The translations under genes and the position numbers were made by a program. Shown here piece by piece: positions 38,701-42,610 of a stretch of DNA of 42,610 bases. The notes below the pieces were generated by a model. It was given only the letters and a program-made list of their open reading frames with translations. It ran no database searches and was not told the origin of the DNA. The stretch is from Actinobacillus minor NM305 (GTDB lineage: Bacteria > Pseudomonadota > Gammaproteobacteria > Enterobacterales > Pasteurellaceae), in contig NZ_ACQL01000065.1 of assembly GCF_000175195.1 (NCBI RefSeq), forward strand, positions 1 through 42,610, given 5' to 3'. Each line of letters starts with the position of its first letter. Within the stretch, counting starts at the first letter, position 1.

Positions 38701-41700
38701 AGCCCGAGCAGACGGCGACAAAGCCAATGCGGACAAGATAACAGCTTTAACCTCGAGAGTGGGAAGTGCTGAAAGCAGTATTACAACCTTACAAACAAGT
38801 GTTGCGACTGCAAACCGTAGCGTGTCGGAGTTAAGCCAAAATCTCAATGCGAAGATTGATGGGATTAGCGTTGGTGGGCGGAATTTGTTAAGAGACAGCG
38901 AGTTCAATTTATATAATAAATGGGGTAAGCCACAGATTGATTTTGCAAAAAATGCAAATCGGCGAACTATCAAAGTAATCTCAACAAGTGATAGAAATCC
39001 TGTTGGCATTTGTTCATTTAGTTCCAATTTCACATCTTATTTCCAACAAGGAGAAACTTATACACTCTCATTATTTGCTAGAGGTAATGTGGCATTAGAC
39101 TATATCTATCTAATGCGTCAAGATGGTAATAATGTCAATTTAGCAAAAATTAATATTACTTCTGAAACAGAGTTCAATTATTACAAACTTACGTTCAAAT
39201 CCCCATTCACCACGCAACAAGGTTATTTCTTGGTTGGTTTCCGTCATACTAGTTCAGGGCGGTTTGTTGAGTTTCATAGCTTAAAACTCGAAAAAGGCAA
39301 CGTAGCCACAGACTGGACACCAGCCCCTGAGGATATTGAAAGCTCGGTTAATGCGGTATCAGCTGATTTAACCACCTACAAACAAACCCAAGCAAGTGCG
39401 GATTTAGCTCAATCGCAACAGATTACCGGCTTAACAACCCGAATGGCTGGAGCAGAAAGCAATATTACCCGAAATACCACGGCAATCACTACGTTAAATC
39501 AATCAACCGCAACCCAGCTCAATACGCTTAACAGCAAAATGAGCAGTGCGGAAAGTAATATCGCTACGATCCAATCAACCAAAGCGAATAAAAGTGAGGT
39601 TGCGAGCCTTGTACAAAGTTCGTTGCAGGCAGTTTGGAAGGCAGATGCAAAATCTGCAGTGGATTCACTTTCGATCGGAGCAAGAAACTTACTGATAGAT
39701 AGCTCTTACATTAAGTATGACAATTACAATCCTGATATGGCAGTAATTAAAAGTGGCTCTTATCAAGGCAGACGATTGCTAAGGCTAAGTATGTTAGGCG
39801 GTACAGGTGTAGCTGGCATTGTGCAAGCACAAGCGACTCAGGTCAGTAATATCAGGCAGGGTCAAGAGTACACCCTTAGTCTTAATGTGCAGGGGACAGC
39901 TGGCATACGAAAAACAGGGCTCAACTATGTATTTTTAATGCGTGCTGACGGGGATAATCAACGGTTAGCGACAATACCAGTTATAGCTAGTCTATTAAAC
40001 AGACCTAAGATAACCTTTACTGCGGAATGGACAAGTGAGCGAGCTTATCTTCTTATTGGTGTAAATGGAACTTATGAGAATACAGATTGGTTGGCGTTTC
40101 ACAGCGTAAAACTTGAAAAAGGCAACGTAGCCACAGACTGGACGCCAGCCCCTGAGGATATTGAAAACTCTGTTAATGCAGTATCAGCCGATCTAACGAG
40201 TTACAAGCAAACCCAAGCGAATGTAGACAAAGCGCAAACTGACCAAATCACAGCGCATACGGCAAGATTGGGAAGTGCGGAGGCAAGTTTAACCAGCACA
40301 AGCCGCACTGTCGCAACGCTTGATGGTAAGGTGCAAGCACTGCACACTATCCAAGCCGTTGCAATTAGTGGCGGTAAGAAAGCTATTGCCGGCATCTCAA
40401 TGGGCGCAACCGGAAGCGAAAGCTCCGTCATTGTGATGGCTGATAAGTTTAACGTGGTCAAAAACGCACAAGATGGCAACGTTAAGCCGATGTTTGGCGT
40501 GGTTAATAACAAAGTAGCGGTTAATGGCGATTTGATTGCGGACGGCACGATATCTGCTCGAATGATGGCGGCGAACGCTGTACAAGCCGGTACAATTCAG
40601 GCAGGAGCGATTAACGCCAACCATTTACAAGCAGGGCAAATTAGTGCTGACAAATTGGCTATTGGGTTAGGGGGAAATCTCCTACAAAATGCTATTTTAT
40701 CTAATAATGCGCATGGTTGGCATGTTGGTACTAGAAGTAATTCAAGTTTAGTTGTAAATAATACATTTACTGAAAAGAACGGTGTGGCGGATTGGTATCC
40801 TAATGACGCTTTAGACAATGAGGTGCGAATTAAAACAACCGTAACAGTTGCAACTGCAACAAATATTGGATGGCTTGATCCACTTCACAGAACTGTATTC
40901 TTAAATGCAGGTCAATGGTATATGTTTAGTGTTTACGCTAACCCTTATCGTTTCCAAACAGGAACCATCTTGGTTGAAGAATATAGTGCTGACGGATCAG
41001 CTTTTGTGAAAAGTGTAGCAAGTAGTGCAACGCCTATTGTCAATGGCTCAGCACAGAAAACGATTAAAGGAATGAGCAGATATGCGGTTAAATTCCAGTG
41101 CCCTGCTAGTGGTTGTGTATCTCTACGTTTTAGATGTAGTGGTACAACGACAGGTGCTAACCCTGATGTCTATGTTGCTCGCCCAATGCTCGAAGAATGT
41201 ACTGAGTACACCAAAGAACCTAGCCCTTGGCAAAACTCAGGCGTAACAGCGATACACGGTGGCAGTATTGTAACTAACACCATTACCGCCGATAAAATCG
41301 GGGCTGGTCAAGTAACCACAGGTCATATGGTGGCAGGGTCGATTGATGGCAAAGTTCTGCGTGCCGGTACGGTAACAGCGGATACCGTAAAGGCAAGCGT
41401 CTCTCTCTCATCTCCTAAAATTAGCGGAGGGACGATAACAGGTAATGCGATTAACGGAGGTAGTATCTCTGGTACAACGATCACGGGGACAAATATCAAC
41501 GGGAATAATATCTCAGGCGGAACTATATCGGGAACAACTGTAAGTGGCTCAACAATCTCAGGCGGTGTAATTAAAGGCACAAGATTTGAAGGTGCGACAG
41601 GCAAATTCTCTGGTGAGCTTGAAGTGACTCAATTGATTGGTGGCGGTGTTATTGAGCAAGTTTCCGGAACGTTGAAATACGAGAGTTCGCACAGCGAGTA

Positions 41701-41965
41701 TGTAGGGCAAGAATATGGTGAAAACTCGTCATCTCCTATACGTGAATACTACACAATCTACTCTGCAACAGTCACTATTACTGCAGCAGCTACTGATAGG
41801 TATATTACTTTTATTGGTGTTAATGTAGATGCTTTCATTTTACCTAAAAATACGAGCAAAACGATTAAAGTAAGTGGAACGTTTGGGAATAATAGAAAAT
41901 TAACACCTAAATTCATGGTGCTAAGCTATGCCATTTCAACAGCTAAGACGATTTCGATTTCTTAA
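35786..41965 (+). CDS. Tail tip host-specificity protein J
   Basis: A 2059-residue J-like protein. The start at 35786 (MGGSSGGGGHTPYEAP) has GGAG seven bases upstream. Residues to about 600 form the tail-tip core (RVKIVEILSEGEIGGLVDGLKSVFLDNTPV ... DLCSIFRAIPVWNG). Fibronectin-like repeats, a DUF1983-type coiled-coil region with many QITxLTxR heptads, and three carbohydrate-binding-like modules follow, two of them duplicated (GGRNLL/GARNLL ... LEKGNVATDWTPAPEDIE). A Gly/Ser/Thr/Ile hexapeptide region (about 41410-41590) and a C-terminal tip domain end it. J defines receptor use. Full-length and apparently intact. Confidence 0.92.
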   Translation: MGGSSGGGGHTPYEAPESGRSKERVKIVEILSEGEIGGLVDGLKSVFLDNTPVQAADGSYNFSNVEMEGRLGTQDQDVIPEFNAVEKEVAVGVEVKKTTPITRTVTDASVNRIRMKLSVQALFEQNDQGDTNPTTVDLKITVGTREIPFTFNGKHSNPYSRAIEISGLPAVPFTIKVERITADSKSNRLANKTVWASYTEIIDSQFAYPNTAYAGVKFDSEYFSGIPTRTYEIYGIKVRVPSNYDPVARTYSGLWDGSFKIAYTNNPAWVLMDIVTNKRYGLGDRLGEFSVDKWALYQISQYCDQQIPNGFGGVEPRFTCNLWITEQRSAYDVLSDLCSIFRAIPVWNGTELTFIMDRPSDPVWTYTNANVVGGEFSRQYSAMKARHNAIQVEYKDASNAYTNTIEYVSDDEAIRKFGLNLKKVTAYGCTSRGQAFRTGKWLLETERLETETVTFTVGSEGLMNIPGDIIRVTDNHYAGANIGGRVVAINGRSVTLDREIEVSGNSYLSFINANAKHSNIKISSATGRVVTLDSVPTGLTVNGVWSLTTSKITSRLYRCMTITENSDEGTYTIVALQHEPQKEAIVDNGASFEPVNTSLLKTPTLESADVTGTINGGMKITWSTTSGVGTLTYDIKILKEGKLYAYHKAVSSTEFALEDLPDGNYTVVIIAKNASGQIVSEKSQTFIIDRPPIPTNVEVSGGLTAVVISWGMVNEATFTEIWASETNDIRTATRIAKVNGMMYSHEVGARQVRYYWVRHTRGQNNGPFYQEQGLKAETGADIDEELALLNEKLGKNIIEEVFDVAMPARKLEMIKTVERLETPTENLGHHQIYNEADGKLYVWDGNKYTAKVQAVDLEGQLESSQLDQTLIEQLNRADSTASSAALEAGKVKNSLTQEITNRQNAINAEIANRNNAIKAESANLTKKIQDEANARGTAINQLQNVDAQQAQQITTLTAKADNALSGITAEQKARADGDKANADKITALTSRVGSAESSITTLQTSVATANRSVSELSQNLNAKIDGISVGGRNLLRDSEFNLYNKWGKPQIDFAKNANRRTIKVISTSDRNPVGICSFSSNFTSYFQQGETYTLSLFARGNVALDYIYLMRQDGNNVNLAKINITSETEFNYYKLTFKSPFTTQQGYFLVGFRHTSSGRFVEFHSLKLEKGNVATDWTPAPEDIESSVNAVSADLTTYKQTQASADLAQSQQITGLTTRMAGAESNITRNTTAITTLNQSTATQLNTLNSKMSSAESNIATIQSTKANKSEVASLVQSSLQAVWKADAKSAVDSLSIGARNLLIDSSYIKYDNYNPDMAVIKSGSYQGRRLLRLSMLGGTGVAGIVQAQATQVSNIRQGQEYTLSLNVQGTAGIRKTGLNYVFLMRADGDNQRLATIPVIASLLNRPKITFTAEWTSERAYLLIGVNGTYENTDWLAFHSVKLEKGNVATDWTPAPEDIENSVNAVSADLTSYKQTQANVDKAQTDQITAHTARLGSAEASLTSTSRTVATLDGKVQALHTIQAVAISGGKKAIAGISMGATGSESSVIVMADKFNVVKNAQDGNVKPMFGVVNNKVAVNGDLIADGTISARMMAANAVQAGTIQAGAINANHLQAGQISADKLAIGLGGNLLQNAILSNNAHGWHVGTRSNSSLVVNNTFTEKNGVADWYPNDALDNEVRIKTTVTVATATNIGWLDPLHRTVFLNAGQWYMFSVYANPYRFQTGTILVEEYSADGSAFVKSVASSATPIVNGSAQKTIKGMSRYAVKFQCPASGCVSLRFRCSGTTTGANPDVYVARPMLEECTEYTKEPSPWQNSGVTAIHGGSIVTNTITADKIGAGQVTTGHMVAGSIDGKVLRAGTVTADTVKASVSLSSPKISGGTITGNAINGGSISGTTITGTNINGNNISGGTISGTTVSGSTISGGVIKGTRFEGATGKFSGELEVTQLIGGGVIEQVSGTLKYESSHSEYVGQEYGENSSSPIREYYTIYSATVTITAAATDRYITFIGVNVDAFILPKNTSKTIKVSGTFGNNRKLTPKFMVLSYAISTAKTISIS
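39290..39341 (+). repeat. 52-base direct repeat in J, copy 1
   Basis: GAAAAAGGCAACGTAGCCAC... This 52-base unit encodes EKGNVATDWTPAPEDIE. It recurs at 40115-40166 with one mismatch, 825 bases on, which is exactly 275 codons, so recombination between copies keeps the frame. Confidence 0.85.
40115..40166 (+). repeat. 52-base direct repeat in J, copy 2
   Basis: Second copy of the unit at 39290-39341, one base different. It closes the second receptor-like module (GARNLL...) as copy 1 closes the first. The sequences between differ, indicating diverged duplicate modules. Confidence 0.85.
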
Positions 41966-41974
41966 CAATGTCTA

Positions 41975-42018
41975 TTGCATTTGCCCTTAATCCGCTTATA
42001 ATGTTACACAAAGTAACA
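41975..42018 (+). promoter_or_regulatory. mazEF promoter and operator
   Basis: TTGCAT (41975-41980), 16-base spacer and a perfect TATAAT (41997-42002). TGTTAC-ACAAA-GTAACA (42002-42018) is an inverted repeat over the start region, a fit for MazE/ChpS autorepression. AGGGGGAG before 42033 is the ribosome site. Confidence 0.7.
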
Positions 42019-42032
42019 CAAAAGGGGGAGTT

Positions 42033-42302
42033 ATGCAATCGACATTAAGACAACAAGGCGGTGCTGCCGTTTTAACCGTGCCTATCGCAATACTTCAGCA
42101 GATGGGGTGGCAAATTGGCAACAAAGTTAATTTGGAAACGCAAGGCGAAAGTGTTGTGATTACACCGGCTAAACGCCAAGCGCGCGGACGAAAAACCGTA
42201 GCCGAATTATTAGCAGGTATTGACAGCCAAGAAATTGCAACCTTAAACGCCAATGTGAGCGAATTCACACAATCTGAAGCGGTTGGCAAAGAGGTGTGGT
42301 AA
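42033..42302 (+). CDS. MazE/ChpS-like antitoxin
   Basis: An 89-residue AbrB-fold antitoxin: MQSTLRQQGGAAVLTVPIAI then LQQMGWQIGNKVNLETQGESVVITPAKRQARGRKTVAELLAGIDSQE. The N-terminal half binds the operator and the C-terminal half wraps the toxin. The stop overlaps the toxin start (TAATG), typical of coupled toxin-antitoxin pairs. It lies 67 bases after J. Confidence 0.9.
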   Translation: MQSTLRQQGGAAVLTVPIAILQQMGWQIGNKVNLETQGESVVITPAKRQARGRKTVAELLAGIDSQEIATLNANVSEFTQSEAVGKEVW

Positions 42303-42610
42303 TGCGCATTCCTAAAAAAGGCGAAATTTGGTATGTTGACCCCGACCCAACTAAAGGGCACGAGCTACGCAATCCGCATTACTTTATTGTGATTTCTGAT
42401 GAGTTGCTTAACAAAGCATTAGGTACAGCAATTTGTTGCCCTATTTCTTCAGGTGGAAATGCTGCACGTTCACAAAATGTAACGGTAGTGCTTGACGGCA
42501 ATAGCACACAATCCGGTAAAGTAACAGGTGTGATCTTATGCCATCAAGTCCGAGCCTTAGATTTAAAAGAACGGCAAGCGAAATTTGCCACAAAAGCGGA
42601 AGATTACTTT
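42302..42610 (+). CDS. MazF/ChpB-like mRNA interferase toxin (partial)
   Basis: The first 103 codons are present; the 3' end is cut by the window edge. MRIPKKGEIWYVDPDPTKGH, then ELRNPHYFIVISDELLNKALGTAICCPISSGG, and KVTGVILCHQVRALDLKERQAKF, match the MazF/PemK/ChpB fold (beta strands with the conserved 'W..D..P..GHE' loop and 'Q.R..D' segment). It cleaves mRNA at short motifs when free. No defect in the visible part. The pair is most like ChpSB/PemIK. Confidence 0.9.
   Translation, partial: MRIPKKGEIWYVDPDPTKGHELRNPHYFIVISDELLNKALGTAICCPISSGGNAARSQNVTVVLDGNSTQSGKVTGVILCHQVRALDLKERQAKFATKAEDYF

Larger units (their letters stand above)
33200..42610 (+). mobile_element. Lambdoid prophage tail-module remnant
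   Basis: K-, I- and J-like genes in lambda order, with small membrane proteins and two toxin-antitoxin pairs. L, M and other upstream tail genes expected before K are replaced by the Mu-like prophage, so the module is interrupted at its left side. Nothing lambdoid other than tail tip is visible. Confidence 0.75.

Noticed and set aside
38635-39033. 132-codon minus-strand frame within J
   Set aside because: It is an antisense shadow of the repetitive coiled-coil region of J; no promoter or ribosome site.
40201-40548. 115-codon minus-strand frame within J
   Set aside because: Low-complexity shadow of coding repeats; no supporting signals.
41410-41590. Short-repeat array resembling CRISPR or a minisatellite
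   Set aside because: The repeats are degenerate hexapeptide-type codons (ISGGTISGTT...) in frame in J, with no constant repeat and no spacers.

Overview
The window is phage DNA from a Pasteurellaceae genome. At least eight exact copies of ACAAGCGGT or its complement are present (for example at 2533, 2571, 8201, 16505, 17932, 22116, 23643 and 33544). This is the Apl-type DNA-uptake 9-mer of the Actinobacillus pleuropneumoniae / Mannheimia / Bibersteinia group, so a host in that clade is likely. The species cannot be fixed from sequence alone.

About 1-33.1 kb is most of a Mu-like (transposable) prophage lying in reverse orientation. Its genetic left end is near 33.0-33.2 kb, and its tail-fibre end runs off the window before base 1. 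Reading right to left: a cleavable-type repressor c (+ strand) diverges from ner-A-B. A semi-essential early block follows (small HTH protein, DUF3164, ANR-like regulator, RdgC-like protein, zinc-motif protein, GemA). Next come a secreted accessory protein, a structured region without CDS, the late activator Mor, and the lysis genes (GH108 endolysin, holin candidate, nested Rz/Rz1). Packaging and head genes follow (gp27, terminase, portal, F with an extra C-terminal nuclease-like domain, G, protease/scaffold I/Z, capsid T). Last are the contractile tail and baseplate (gp35-gp38, sheath, tube, frameshifted chaperone, tape measure, N, P, V, W, gp47, gp48) and the start of a fibre. Three similar sequence blocks precede the lysis genes, gene I and gp46, and are candidate Mor-dependent late promoters.

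Accessory units sit on the strand opposite to the phage operons: an AntA-type antirepressor operon with a C4-like structured leader (17.8-19.0 kb), a compact tRNA-like RNA gene between F and G (14.71-14.84 kb), and a small gene with its own promoter between A and B (29.5-29.8 kb). A further candidate structured RNA precedes mor (23.94-24.13 kb).

From 33.2 kb to the end is a different element: part of a lambdoid siphophage tail module (K-like, two small membrane proteins, I-like, and a 2059-residue J-like host-specificity protein). A HicAB toxin-antitoxin cassette lies between I and J, and a MazEF/ChpSB-type pair follows J (toxin cut by the window end). The simplest reading is a Mu-like prophage inserted in the tail region of an older lambdoid prophage.
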